Shown: positions 1 to 7,917, counted from the stretch's first letter. The stretch: DNA of 19,575 bases from Dehalococcoidia bacterium UBA2160 (GCA_002328865.1 DCWO01000056.1:1-19575); one strand, 5' to 3'. Numbers and translations are program-made. The notes: a model not told the origin generated them from the sequence alone.

Positions 1-83
1 CCACCACTTGACCTCGTAACTCGACGCGAGAGCGTCCCGATGAAATCGGGACGGCAGGAGGTTCGAGTCCCCCCAGCTCCACC
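1..83 (+). ncRNA. ssrA: tmRNA (ssrA), 3' end only
   Basis: The left edge holds the 3' end of a tRNA-like RNA. A T-arm is visible: stem 57-61, loop TTCGAGT at 62-68, stem 69-73, with one A-C mismatch. It is followed by an acceptor strand CAGCTCC (74-80), discriminator A81 and CC at 82-83. The next base is G, so the terminal A of CCA is not encoded. The ending CAGCTCCACC is the typical tmRNA 3' end, pairing with a GGGGCUG-type 5' end that lies outside the window. A strong hairpin (CGTCCCGA, loop TGAAA, TCGGGACG, 33-53) sits just upstream of the T-arm. No 7-nt anticodon loop with a 5-bp stem could be folded further upstream, which argues against a tRNA with a long variable arm. tmRNA rescues stalled ribosomes by trans-translation; the tag-coding part is not in the window. 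Confidence 0.6.
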
Positions 84-103
84 GCTTGACTTCGATCTGC
101 CAC

Positions 104-359
104 ATGTTCTCAGTGTACGTACTTCTGAGTTTGACCAACGGCTGTTATTACATCGGCTCTACCGGTGACCTCCCGGGCCGACTCGTGCAGCACAACAGTG
201 GGGGTCAACAAGTCGACCAGATCCGGTCGACCGTGGAAGGTCGTCCATCGCGAAAAATTTGAAACGCTGCCTCAGGCACGGTTGCGCGAGGCCGCGATCA
301 AGTCCTGGAAAACCCCCACCTACATGCGCGACCTGCTGCGCATCCCGGAGCCGCAGTAG
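104..359 (+). pseudogene. GIY-YIG nuclease family protein (UPF0213/YhbQ-like), frameshifted
   Basis: This is a small GIY-YIG-fold protein split by one extra base. Reading from ATG at 104 gives an N-terminus with VYV near residue 4, YYIGST near residue 15, a conserved Arg and HNSG. The frame then runs to TGA near 272. The second half (KSTRSGRPWKVVHRE, then FETLPQARLREAAIKSWK) is in the frame one base later and ends at 359. The switch falls in a run of five G at 200-204; four G would restore a product of about 84 aa, the usual size for this single-domain family. The family is related to UvrC/homing-endonuclease catalytic domains, but its cellular role is poorly defined. There is no clear Shine-Dalgarno before the ATG. 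Family identity is fairly sure. Whether the frameshift is a sequencing error or real decay cannot be told here. Confidence 0.72.
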
Positions 360-450
360 GGGTCCGCGTGCCGATAACGCCGGGTAGCTAGGCGTTCGTC
401 TGAGTTTGCGCCAATGTATCATTCCGGCGCGGCGCGGACATCGTCGAAAG

Positions 451-1878
451 TCAGACCGGCGGGCGGCGATTATGCCACGGAGTATTCTGCTCGTAGGCGT
501 GGGCGACACGCAGGACGGTGGACTCGTCGAACGGCCGGCCGGCGAGTTGCAGCGCCAACGGCAACGCCCCTTCGCCTTCTGAGGTGAATCCGCAGCAGAT
601 GGACAGCGCGGGTCCGCTGACCATGCTGAAGAAACCCCGGTAGGCGCCCTCTTGCAGCGCATGGGCCGCTTGCTTTTTGCTCCTGATGCCTGGGCGCAGA
701 TCCATCACGGCGGCTGGTCCGGAGGTTGTCGGCATAGCCAACACGTCATACCGTTCCAGCGCTTCCAACGCCTGCCGGCGGATCAACGTTCTCAGCTTCT
801 GGGCCTTGTAATAGGTTTGAGCGGGGATCACCTCGCCTGTCATGAACGCGATTCGTGTGTTGTGGTGAAAGTCTTGCGGTCGATCGCGAATCCAGTCCGG
901 TCGGAGGCTAACGCGCTCGACAGAGCTGATCACGCGACTGGCGACGCCTGCACGAGCCGCCAACGGAATCGACACTTCCTCGACCTCAGCGCCCAACTCG
1001 GCCAGTTTCTCTGCGGCAGTGAGCACGGCGCGCCTTGTTTGGTCGTCGAGTCCGGGCGCTTCCGGTCCGGTCAGCTCTCGAACCACCCCTACCCTGGTCC
1101 CGTGGATGCTGCCGGTCAGGGCTTCTCGGTAGTCCGGAACCGGCGACTCCCAGGTGTACGGGTCGTTGGCATCGTGGCCGGCGATGGCGCCGATGGTGGC
1201 GGCGCAGTCCTCCACCGTTCGAGATATGGGTCCGATGGTGTCCAGCGACCACGACGCCCCGTCGACGCCGAAGCGGCTGACCCGCCCCCACGACGGTCGC
1301 AAGCCGACGAGACCGCAGTTGGCCGCCGGCCCTCGCACCGAGCCGCCGGTGTCTTCTCCGAGCGAAGTGGCGCACATGAACGCCGCCGTCGCGGCCCCCG
1401 AACCGGTGCTGGACGTGCCAGGGCTGCGGCTGGCGTCCCATGGGTTGCGGGTGACGCCGAACGCCGACGTTATCGGGTCTCCCATGGCGAACTCTGTCAT
1501 GTTCAGCTTGCCGAGGATCACCGCGCCTGCCCGCTTCAGGTTGGCGACCACCGTCGCGTCGCGGTCTGGTATGAAATCGGCTCGTATCTTGGACGCGTCG
1601 GTCGTGAGGATGCCCTCGGTGTGAATCTGGTCTTTAACGCCCACGGGCACGCCGTGTAAGGGGCCCTTGTGTCTGCCGGCCGCGATCTCCGCCTCGGCTT
1701 GACGTGCCGACGCCATCGCGTCGTCAGCTAGCACGGTGATGTAGGCATTAAGGCTCGGGTTGAGTTGCTCGATGCGCTCCAGGTACGCCTCAACAGCCTC
1801 GACCGGCGACGCCTCTTTGTCGCGCAATACTCGGCCCAATTCAGTCGCGGACATGAAGGCGAGTTCTCGCGATGTCAT
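451..1878 (-). CDS. Amidase signature family protein (GatA/AtzE-like amidase)
   Basis: This 475-aa protein has the full amidase-signature fold. The Ser-cisSer-Lys triad is visible: Lys82 in GVKDQIHT, cis-Ser156 in PGTSSTGSG, and nucleophile Ser180 in GEDTGGSVRGPA. The 24- and 74-residue spacings match those of characterised members such as FAAH. Length is normal for GatA or AtzE. It hydrolyses amide bonds of small molecules or, in GatA, supplies ammonia from glutamine for tRNA amidation. The start ATG overlaps the stop of the preceding GatC-like gene by 4 nt (ATGA), so translation is probably coupled. There is no gatB in the window and the neighbours are catabolic. I therefore favour a substrate-degrading amidase with a GatC/AtzG-type helper over the tRNA amidotransferase. 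The substrate cannot be inferred. Confidence 0.85.
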   Translation of the reverse strand: MTSRELAFMSATELGRVLRDKEASPVEAVEAYLERIEQLNPSLNAYITVLADDAMASARQAEAEIAAGRHKGPLHGVPVGVKDQIHTEGILTTDASKIRADFIPDRDATVVANLKRAGAVILGKLNMTEFAMGDPITSAFGVTRNPWDASRSPGTSSTGSGAATAAFMCATSLGEDTGGSVRGPAANCGLVGLRPSWGRVSRFGVDGASWSLDTIGPISRTVEDCAATIGAIAGHDANDPYTWESPVPDYREALTGSIHGTRVGVVRELTGPEAPGLDDQTRRAVLTAAEKLAELGAEVEEVSIPLAARAGVASRVISSVERVSLRPDWIRDRPQDFHHNTRIAFMTGEVIPAQTYYKAQKLRTLIRRQALEALERYDVLAMPTTSGPAAVMDLRPGIRSKKQAAHALQEGAYRGFFSMVSGPALSICCGFTSEGEGALPLALQLAGRPFDESTVLRVAHAYEQNTPWHNRRPPV

Positions 1879-2069
1879 GACCTCACCTCCGAGTCCGGTG
1901 TTATCACGGCGATCGGCTCCACGGCGTTGACGCCTGGTGGATCGAGCGCATCGATCGCCTCAAGCATGGCGTTGAGGCTGTAGCCGACCTCGGTGAGATC
2001 AGGGTCTTGGATGTCGAGGCCGACGGCTCTCGCCAGCGCCTTGATGTCTTCGTTGGTCAATTCTGTCAT
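1875..2069 (-). CDS. GatC/AtzG-like small subunit of the amidase
   Basis: This is a 64-aa helical protein starting MTELTNEDIKALARAVGL and containing LDPPGVNAVEPIAVI. That is the layout of GatC (helical N-terminus, then a short 'gv.p' linker that wraps around GatA). It is shorter than typical GatC (about 95 aa), because the C-terminal part after the linker is missing. The same short form is known for AtzG, which stabilises the AtzE amidase in cyanuric acid degradation. GAGG lies 8 nt before the ATG. Its stop overlaps the amidase start by 4 nt, which strongly suggests that the two products form a complex. It may be co-transcribed with the TIM-barrel gene 107 nt upstream. Confidence 0.7.
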   Translation of the reverse strand: MTELTNEDIKALARAVGLDIQDPDLTEVGYSLNAMLEAIDALDPPGVNAVEPIAVITPDSEVRS

Positions 2070-2176
2070 CGAATGAGCCTCGCAGTACTGATGGTCGCTT
2101 GATTCAGGTTAGGGTCATTGGCTGACAATCAGAACAGGCTGTGCAAGGGCCGATGCCGCCTCATCGTACCGTGTGA

Positions 2177-3007
2177 TCAACCGTTCGATGAAAGCCTTTC
2201 CACGTAGGCCATGCTGCTGGAAAGGTTGGCGAACGCGTCCTCGTGGGACGGAATCTCGAAGATGGCCGGTCCCGTGTAGCCTTTAGCATCGAGAATCCTG
2301 ACCATTCGAGCGCAGTCAACCTCGCCATCGTCGACGGTCGGAATCAATTTGCCGTCACGCACCTGCTTGAAATGCACCATCTTGAGCATATCCAGAGGAA
2401 CGGCGGCGAGCTCACTCAGCGCGTCGGTCTCCGGCTGCCTCATGACCTGGTTGGCAGGGTCGATGCACAACCCTAATTGTCTGCCCGCGTCGCCGGGGAG
2501 TCGTTCTCTGCACTTCTCGACAAGAATCGTCAATGCGCCGGTGGACTGCCACGAGTTCTCCAGGGACAGCACGATGCCCTGAGCCGAGGCTTCTTTGGCC
2601 AGCTCCACGACAGACATCGCTTCCTCTGGTATGTCGTCCGGGCTTTCCCAGACACCGTCCTGTTGGGCCGGGTCCACGAGTCGGAGGTGCGGCGCCTCGC
2701 GGTCGACTGCCTTCGCCGCTTCCAGCGCCTGCTGAAAGAGTTCACCGTCCGGCGCCACACCTCCGGACATCCATGGCAGCGCAAGCGCCAGGTTGAACGC
2801 CAGATCGGGGAATTCATCCGCCAACGATTGCAACTTGCCCGTCACCGGACGCCACCCATCCTCCGTCCCGGTCTCGCACGCGCCGAGGAACGTCTGCCTC
2901 AACTCGATGTGCTTCGAACCTCGTTGTTTGGCTTTGCGCACCAGTTCAGGGAGGTTGTCGCCGTCAATCTGAAGTCCCCAGGAATTCGAAATAGCCCCGA
3001 TTCTCAT
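2177..3007 (-). CDS. Sugar phosphate isomerase/epimerase-like TIM-barrel protein
   Basis: This 276-aa protein belongs to the xylose isomerase-like TIM-barrel (AP endonuclease 2) superfamily. It opens with MRIGAISNSWG. Candidate metal-binding acids and histidine lie at strand ends where the family has them: E35 in HIELRQ, E150 in LSLENSW, D183 in LCIDPANQV, H212 in MVHFKQV and E251 in AIFEIPSH. Members isomerise, epimerise or dehydrate sugars, inositols and hydroxy-acids using a divalent metal; the substrate cannot be read from sequence. AGGTGA lies 6 nt before the ATG. It is the first gene of a leftward group with the GatC-like/amidase pair and diverges from the MaoC gene across about 237 nt, which must hold promoters for both directions. 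I found no convincing -35/-10 pair there. Confidence 0.78.
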   Translation of the reverse strand: MRIGAISNSWGLQIDGDNLPELVRKAKQRGSKHIELRQTFLGACETGTEDGWRPVTGKLQSLADEFPDLAFNLALALPWMSGGVAPDGELFQQALEAAKAVDREAPHLRLVDPAQQDGVWESPDDIPEEAMSVVELAKEASAQGIVLSLENSWQSTGALTILVEKCRERLPGDAGRQLGLCIDPANQVMRQPETDALSELAAVPLDMLKMVHFKQVRDGKLIPTVDDGEVDCARMVRILDAKGYTGPAIFEIPSHEDAFANLSSSMAYVERLSSNG

Positions 3008-3244
3008 GATCTTTCACCTGTGCCGGTTGTTCTGTCAGCAGCCGTCGTATCTTCTGGTACGAACCATGGTACAACACGAAGAGCACGACGCTTCCCTTCT
3101 CGCCGAAGGGCGCAGCGACCGGTCCGACAGTGGACTCGACGCTCGGCGCCCTGATAGTCTTGGGCATACGCGCCGCCCAAAACCGATCGGTGGCCGCTCG
3201 CAACAGATTGCAGAAACGAAGATCTACCCCAAGGAGACGTGACC

Positions 3245-4261
3245 ATGCCTGAGCAGACGTATTTCGAAGACGTGGAGGTCGGGATGGAGCTGCCTCCCAT
3301 CCCGAAACCTGTCACCAACCGGAAGCTGGTCAAGTACGCTGGGGCTTCCAGAGACTATTCCGAAGCTCACTATGACCTAGAGACCACTACTCGCGGGAAA
3401 TGGGGGCGGATCATCGTCCACGGCATGCTCAAGGCCGGTTGCATCGCGCAGATGGCCACCGATTTCATGGGGCCAAACGGGCTTGTGCTAAAGATGGGCA
3501 GCACGTATCGGGCGCCGGATTTCGTCAACCAAACCATGACGGTGCGGGCCAGGGTCGTCGGCAAAGAAGAGACCGACGATGCCTGCCTCGTCTCCTGTGA
3601 CGCGTGGATTGAGAATCCCGAAGGGCAGACGACTACACCCGGTCAGTTCACGGTGGCCCTGCCGGCCAAGGACGGACGCGCCGCGGCCTATCCGGCCCAG
3701 CCCGCAGTTGAATACGACCGGAACGGCACGATGAAGGGCGAGCGTCTTGCCTACGGCGACCCCGAAGAGTGGATGAAGCACATCGGCGAATGGTGGACTC
3801 CCTGGGTGTCCCAGGTCGAGCGACCCTGGATAACGGCTTTTGCTGACGCGGTTGGAGACCCGAACCCTCTGTTTCGCGATGAAGAGTACGCCGCCAATAC
3901 CATACGCGGAGGGATCGTCTCGCCGCCGACGTTCGTCGAGCCTATGGACGCCGACTGGCGCAGGTTCGAGATGGACGCCGAGACAGTCGTGGCCGGGGAG
4001 AAAAGCATCTTCCCGATGGTGTCCCTGAACCGACAGTGGACCGCGATCGGAGCGGGAGACGGTTACTGCGACTTCCATTGGTTCGCGGACATCCACCCCG
4101 GTGACGTCATGTCGGGTTACACCCGATGGACCGAGCCGTACGAGAAGACTGGACGCAGCGGGACCCTGCTGATGACGACCCGCGAATCGGTCATCGAGAA
4201 TCAGCACGGCCAGATCGTATCGACCAGCAAACGGGGGACGGTTCACATCATCCCCAAGTGA
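3245..4261 (+). CDS. MaoC-like double-hotdog acyl-CoA hydratase/dehydratase
   Basis: This 338-aa protein has two hotdog domains. The first (about 3-140) carries a hydratase-2-like motif, ASRDYSEAHYD, with Asp37 and His42 as the likely catalytic pair. It is followed by GRIIVHGMLKAG, typical of MaoC. The second (about 165-338) carries FADAVGDPNPLFRDEEYA and IRGGIVSPPTF, typical of the FAS1-type dehydratase N-terminal domain, with Phe where the catalytic His would be. The likely reaction is hydration of a trans-2-enoyl-CoA or the reverse. AAGGAG at 3231-3236 sits 8 nt before ATG 3245, so this start is preferred over an in-frame GTG at 3239. It leads a rightward group with the SDR and the LLM oxidoreductase, consistent with a beta-oxidation-like catabolic module. 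The acyl substrate is unknown. Confidence 0.82.
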   Translation: MPEQTYFEDVEVGMELPPIPKPVTNRKLVKYAGASRDYSEAHYDLETTTRGKWGRIIVHGMLKAGCIAQMATDFMGPNGLVLKMGSTYRAPDFVNQTMTVRARVVGKEETDDACLVSCDAWIENPEGQTTTPGQFTVALPAKDGRAAAYPAQPAVEYDRNGTMKGERLAYGDPEEWMKHIGEWWTPWVSQVERPWITAFADAVGDPNPLFRDEEYAANTIRGGIVSPPTFVEPMDADWRRFEMDAETVVAGEKSIFPMVSLNRQWTAIGAGDGYCDFHWFADIHPGDVMSGYTRWTEPYEKTGRSGTLLMTTRESVIENQHGQIVSTSKRGTVHIIPK

Positions 4262-4345
4262 TCGATTTCGATTCGACTGAGGCGCTGGCGAAGGCTAATC
4301 TGAACGACTGACAATCGGGGCGCCAGGGTTGGCGAGGAGGACAGG

Positions 4346-5143
4346 ATGGACCTGGGAATCAACGAACGGGTCGCCATGGTGACGGGCGCTAGCAAGGGCA
4401 TGGGGAAAGCCTCCGCCATGGCCCTGTCTGAAGAGGGCTGCAAGGTTGCCATCTGCGCCCGGAATCAATCGGATCTCGACGAGGCTGTGAAGGAACTGCG
4501 AGGATTTGGGGGCCACGCCATTGGCGTGTGCGCCGACGTCACCGACGAGGATGACCTCGAGAGGTTCTACCATCAGACTGTGGCGGAGCTCGGAGCGGTC
4601 GACATCGTGGTGAACGCCGTCGGAGGCGCCGCGGCGGGGACCGTGGACACCATGACCGACGAAGACTGGCAACTGAACTTCGATCGCAACCTGTTCCCCG
4701 GCATTCGCCTCATCCGACTGGCTCTCCCCGGCATGAAAGAACGACGCTGGGGCCGGATTGTGAACATAGGATCCGTAACCGGCCGAGAGTTCGGCCCCGA
4801 CTTCGAAATGACACGCGACAGCCTCATGGGGTACATGAGCGCCAAGGCCGCCCTGATCGCCATGTCCAAGCACATGGCGATTCAACTGGCGCCCCATTCG
4901 ATACTGGTGAACATGGTCGCTCCGGGAATCGTAACGTACCCCGGAGGCAGACGAGACCTGTGGTCCAAGACCCAATCTCCCGAGGCGATGGAGGAGTTCT
5001 ACGCCCGACACCTGCCCATGGGACGCTTCGGCTGGCCGGAGCCGGTTGGCGCACTCGTGGCGTTTCTGTGTTCGGAGAAGCCTGGCTTCCTCACCGGCGC
5101 CTGCATCAACTTTGACGGCGGCGGGTCGCGGTCGCTCCTGTGA
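4346..5143 (+). CDS. SDR family oxidoreductase
   Basis: This is a 265-aa classical short-chain dehydrogenase/reductase. The cofactor motif TGASKGMG is at residues 13-20. The structural NNAG motif appears as VNAVGG near 89-94. The catalytic tetrad is Asn115, Ser143, Tyr163 and Lys167 (YMSAK). The C-terminus GACINFDGGGSRS is typical of FabG-like members. R39 followed by N at the end of beta-2 suggests NADP(H) preference, but weakly. GAGGAGG lies 5 nt before the ATG. It follows the MaoC gene by 84 nt and is probably co-transcribed, acting on a hydroxyacyl or alcohol intermediate of the same pathway. The exact substrate is not readable. Confidence 0.9.
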   Translation: MDLGINERVAMVTGASKGMGKASAMALSEEGCKVAICARNQSDLDEAVKELRGFGGHAIGVCADVTDEDDLERFYHQTVAELGAVDIVVNAVGGAAAGTVDTMTDEDWQLNFDRNLFPGIRLIRLALPGMKERRWGRIVNIGSVTGREFGPDFEMTRDSLMGYMSAKAALIAMSKHMAIQLAPHSILVNMVAPGIVTYPGGRRDLWSKTQSPEAMEEFYARHLPMGRFGWPEPVGALVAFLCSEKPGFLTGACINFDGGGSRSLL

Positions 5144-5285
5144 GGTTTGGCGGGAGCATTACCGGACAAGTGCTCCGTCGATCTCGCGTCAGAACGGAAA
5201 ATGTCCGCTGACCGGTCACGGGAGACCGAACAATCAACCAGAAAACACCCGGCAGAACGCTGCCGAGGTCAAGAAAGGAACATAG

Positions 5286-6230
5286 ATGAAATTCGGTGCA
5301 TCGGTAGCTGGTTACACCACGACGTGGGACGACATCCGCGCGGCGGTCGAGACTTTGGAGGCCGGGCGCTGGGACAGCGTGTGGTTCCCCGATCACTTCG
5401 TTCCGCCTTCAGTGTGGAAAGGCGCCGAGGACCAACCCGCGCACGAAGCCTGGATGCTGACCGCCGCGGTCGCCGGGATGACCGAGAAGCTCCGCATGGG
5501 GCATCTGGTGACCGGCAACACATATCGTAATCCGGCCCTCGTGGCCAAGATGGCCGCGACCACGGACCAGATCTCCCACGGTCGGTTCACCCTGGGCATC
5601 GGGGCCGCCTGGTTCAAGCGCGAACACGAAGCCTACGGCTGGGAGTACCCGTCGATGCGAGAAAGGCAGGATCGGTTCGAAGAAGCCTGCGAGCTGATCC
5701 GGGCGCTGTTCAACTCCGACTCAAACGTCGATTTTCATGGGAAGCACTATCGGCTTGACAGCGCCCCGTTGTCACCAGGTTGCTTCCAGACGCCGCGCGT
5801 GCCGATAATGGTTGGCGGCATGGGAGAGCGGAGAACTTTGCGCACGCTGGCCAAGTTCGGCGACATATGGAATCTCGACGGATTCGGGGTCGGCAGCGAA
5901 GCCAACCGAGCGCTTGGCGGGATGTCACTGGAATTGTACAAGCACAAGATAGACGTGATAAATCGACACTGTGAAGCTGTTGGACGCGATCCGGGTGAGA
6001 TCACGCACACGGTGTCGATGCCGACGATGCTCTCGAATGACGAGACTGCTGTCAACGAATTGATCCAGCGGGTCGGGCCCGGCACGGTCGCGGGGACGGC
6101 CGAATACATCATCGAACGCGTCGGCGAATTCATCGACGCGGGCGCCGATGAGATCATGTTCGCTCCCCGGCCCAGCGACGCAGAATCCCTGCAGGCGTTG
6201 GACGAGGAGGTAATCGCGGCGTTCCAGTAG
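5286..6230 (+). CDS. LLM class (luciferase-like) F420-dependent oxidoreductase, Rv1855c-like
   Basis: This 314-aa luciferase-like monooxygenase-fold TIM barrel starts MKFGASVAGY. It shows WFPDHF (about 33-38), GHLVTGNTYRNPALVAKMAA (72-91), GRFTLGIGAAW (99-109), HEAYGWEYPS and VGGMGERRTLR. These resemble the F420-dependent Rv1855c-type subfamily more than FMN-using bacterial luciferases. Such enzymes use reduced F420 or FMNH2 to oxidise or reduce small organic compounds. AAAGGAA precedes the ATG. It lies 142 nt after the SDR gene, in the same orientation. The gap shows no recognisable gene. Whether the cofactor is F420 or FMN cannot be decided from sequence alone. No F420 biosynthesis gene is in the window. 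Confidence 0.85.
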   Translation: MKFGASVAGYTTTWDDIRAAVETLEAGRWDSVWFPDHFVPPSVWKGAEDQPAHEAWMLTAAVAGMTEKLRMGHLVTGNTYRNPALVAKMAATTDQISHGRFTLGIGAAWFKREHEAYGWEYPSMRERQDRFEEACELIRALFNSDSNVDFHGKHYRLDSAPLSPGCFQTPRVPIMVGGMGERRTLRTLAKFGDIWNLDGFGVGSEANRALGGMSLELYKHKIDVINRHCEAVGRDPGEITHTVSMPTMLSNDETAVNELIQRVGPGTVAGTAEYIIERVGEFIDAGADEIMFAPRPSDAESLQALDEEVIAAFQ

Positions 6231-6257
6231 CAGTGGATTTCGATTCGCCGCGGCGCG

Positions 6258-6692
6258 TTACGCCTGTTCGGCGCCGTAGTCCAGACCGACAATTCTGTTG
6301 GGCGTGATCTTGATCAGCACTGAGTCCACGTCGCGCATCGATTCTTGATATTGCCGTGCCTCGTCGTCGCTGTCGTGGTAGCGCCGGACGAGCCGCCAGT
6401 TGATCTGGTCGAACTTCGGCGCGCCCGACTCAATGACCTCGGCGACGCCGTACACGACCACCGTTCGGCCGTCCGGGTGATCGCCGTCTATGCATAGAGC
6501 CATCCGCGGGTCTCTGGTCAAGTTTCGGTGCTTGACGCTGCGCTTTTCGATTCCCACGTACACGGCGCCCGATTCGTACAGGAACCAAACCGTCGTTAGC
6601 TGAGGAGGGCCGTCGGCCGAGTTCGTGCCGAATACGGCGAATCTGGGCGTCTGAAAAAACGATTCCACCTGGATCTGAGACATCTGCACCAT
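6258..6692 (-). CDS. PPOX-class (pyridoxamine 5'-phosphate oxidase fold) flavin/F420-binding protein
   Basis: This 144-aa split-barrel protein has FFQTPRFAVFGTNSADGPPQ near its start, then TTVWFLYESGAVYVGIEKRS, RDPRMALCIDGD and RTVVVYGVAEVI. That order is typical of PPOX-class F420/FMN-binding proteins. It may reduce small substrates or bind a flavin; the substrate is unknown. The start is set at ATG 6692, because GAGGAGG lies 8 nt upstream; an in-frame start at 6731 would add 13 residues and has no such site. The gene converges with the LLM oxidoreductase, with only 27 nt between stops (containing the palindrome CGCCGCGGCG), and lies 66 nt after the Ldh2-family gene on the same strand. A second F420/flavin-type protein beside an LLM enzyme suggests linked redox chemistry, but this is inference. 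Confidence 0.8.
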   Translation of the reverse strand: MVQMSQIQVESFFQTPRFAVFGTNSADGPPQLTTVWFLYESGAVYVGIEKRSVKHRNLTRDPRMALCIDGDHPDGRTVVVYGVAEVIESGAPKFDQINWRLVRRYHDSDDEARQYQESMRDVDSVLIKITPNRIVGLDYGAEQA

Positions 6693-6758
6693 CGAACTTG
6701 CCTCCTCGCCGGTCGAGCGGACAAAACGCAACTCGGGGTTGAAACCCCGCCGCAGCCG

Positions 6759-7835
6759 TTAGGAGAACCTGTCTGGCAACTCCAACTCAGCCGTGATGCT
6801 CTGGAACCACTCGATGACTTCTGGGTGGTACGGGATGCCGTGTTCGAGACGCTCGATCTCCTCTTCGTGTTCAGGGAGTCCTGCGTACACGACGCGGTCT
6901 TCGCCCGGTGCCGGAGCGGACTCTCGCAATGCCGCCATGTACGCGTCCATGTCGTCTTTGAACAGGTCGACATCCACGAAGGCGTCGATCTTGTATGCGA
7001 TGAAGTGATGGGAAGCTCCTCCACGCCGAAGCGGACCCGCGGCGCCTCCGGACAGCACTCCGGACAAGATCTCGATCATCACCGCCAGGCTGTATCCTTT
7101 GTGCGACCCGATCTCGCGCGTTCCGCCAAGCGGCAGAATCTTGAAATCGTCAGGGACGGGTTGTGCGTCCATGATCGGCGCCCCGTCGGCCCCGGCCACC
7201 CACGCCGGCAGTGCGTCGACCCCGAGGCGTTTTGCCAGTACGATCTTGTTGCCCGCGACGGAGCTCATCGAAGCGTCGAATATGAAGGGCGGTTCGTTGC
7301 GTCCCGGAGCTGCTATGGCGATCGGATTCAACCCGACCATCCGTTCGGACCCCTGTGTCGGCAGCACGCTCACGCCGCCCGTGGTCATGGCGATGCCGAT
7401 CATGTCATGCTCCAGCGCCATAATCGCATGGTACCCGGCCGCGCCGAAGTGTGCTCCGTTGGTCACCGACACCGAGCCAATGCCGTACTTCTCGGCGCGC
7501 TCGATGGCGATGTTCATCGCAGCGGGGCCAATCACGAGACCGTGACCCTTGTCGCTGTCGATCGTGCAAACGGCCGCCGCCTGTCGAACGATCTTCCAGT
7601 CCGGGTTCGGATTGATGCGGCCTTGCTGGAAACCTGCGACATACGCCCGCATCATGTTGCTGACGCCATGCGATTCGACCCCTCGGATGTCCGCGTACAT
7701 CAGCACGTCGGCGGCCTGGACAGCATCTTCTTCGGGCATCTGCATCTTGCGGAATATATCCTCGACGGTCGAGCGCATATTCTCTTGGGGCACTCGAATC
7801 GCGATGTCTTCCGGCACATGGAATTGTTCGAGCAT
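6759..7835 (-). CDS. Ldh2/malate-lactate dehydrogenase family oxidoreductase
   Basis: This 358-aa member of the NAD(P)-dependent Ldh2/MDH2 family is unrelated in fold to classical LDH. Family motifs are present: DIRGVESHGV with His56, NGAHFGAAGYH with His129, the GLNPIAIAAPG segment near 168-178, and GSHKGYSLAVMIEILSG near 243-259. Family members reduce or oxidise 2-oxo/2-hydroxy acids such as malate, ureidoglycolate, sulfolactate or 2,3-diketo-gulonate; the substrate here is not determined. The open frame extends to 7955, but the extra 40 residues are low-quality. ATG 7835 has AGAAGGA 7 nt upstream and begins MLEQFHVPED, matching the family N-terminus. It diverges from the M24 gene across 282 nt that contain a strong inverted repeat. 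Confidence 0.88.
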   Translation of the reverse strand: MLEQFHVPEDIAIRVPQENMRSTVEDIFRKMQMPEEDAVQAADVLMYADIRGVESHGVSNMMRAYVAGFQQGRINPNPDWKIVRQAAAVCTIDSDKGHGLVIGPAAMNIAIERAEKYGIGSVSVTNGAHFGAAGYHAIMALEHDMIGIAMTTGGVSVLPTQGSERMVGLNPIAIAAPGRNEPPFIFDASMSSVAGNKIVLAKRLGVDALPAWVAGADGAPIMDAQPVPDDFKILPLGGTREIGSHKGYSLAVMIEILSGVLSGGAAGPLRRGGASHHFIAYKIDAFVDVDLFKDDMDAYMAALRESAPAPGEDRVVYAGLPEHEEEIERLEHGIPYHPEVIEWFQSITAELELPDRFS

Positions 7836-7888
7836 GTTCACGTCCTTCTTCGCCGCCGCTTGTTGCGGTGATGATTCGTTCGCAAAGG

Positions 7889-7917
7889 CGCCGACACTTC
7901 GATGATACGTGTCGGCG
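7889..7917. repeat. 9-bp perfect inverted repeat in a divergent promoter region
   Basis: Arms CGCCGACAC (7889-7897) and GTGTCGGCG (7909-7917) are perfectly complementary around an 11-nt spacer. A second perfect palindrome, GACAATTGTC, lies at 7951-7960. Both lie between the divergent Ldh2-family and M24 genes, where an operator for a dimeric regulator would be expected. A spurious open frame covers the site but is not the chosen start of either gene. No matching regulator gene is in the window. Confidence 0.4.

Noticed and set aside
1..84. tRNA-Leu, tRNA-Ser or tRNA-Sec with a long variable arm
   Set aside because: No 7-nt anticodon loop on a 5-bp stem and no TCA anticodon at the right distance; the CAGCTCCACC end is typical of tmRNA.
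652..1659. 335-codon open frame on the plus strand inside the amidase gene
   Set aside because: It is antisense to a clear amidase, has Arg/His/Gly-rich low-complexity translation and no family motif.
6231..6257. Bidirectional terminator at the CGCCGCGGCG palindrome between the LLM and PPOX genes
   Set aside because: The self-complementary core leaves no loop and no T tract follows on either strand.
6825..7871. 348-codon plus-strand open frame opposite the Ldh2 gene
   Set aside because: Antisense shadow; His/Arg-rich translation without recognisable motifs.
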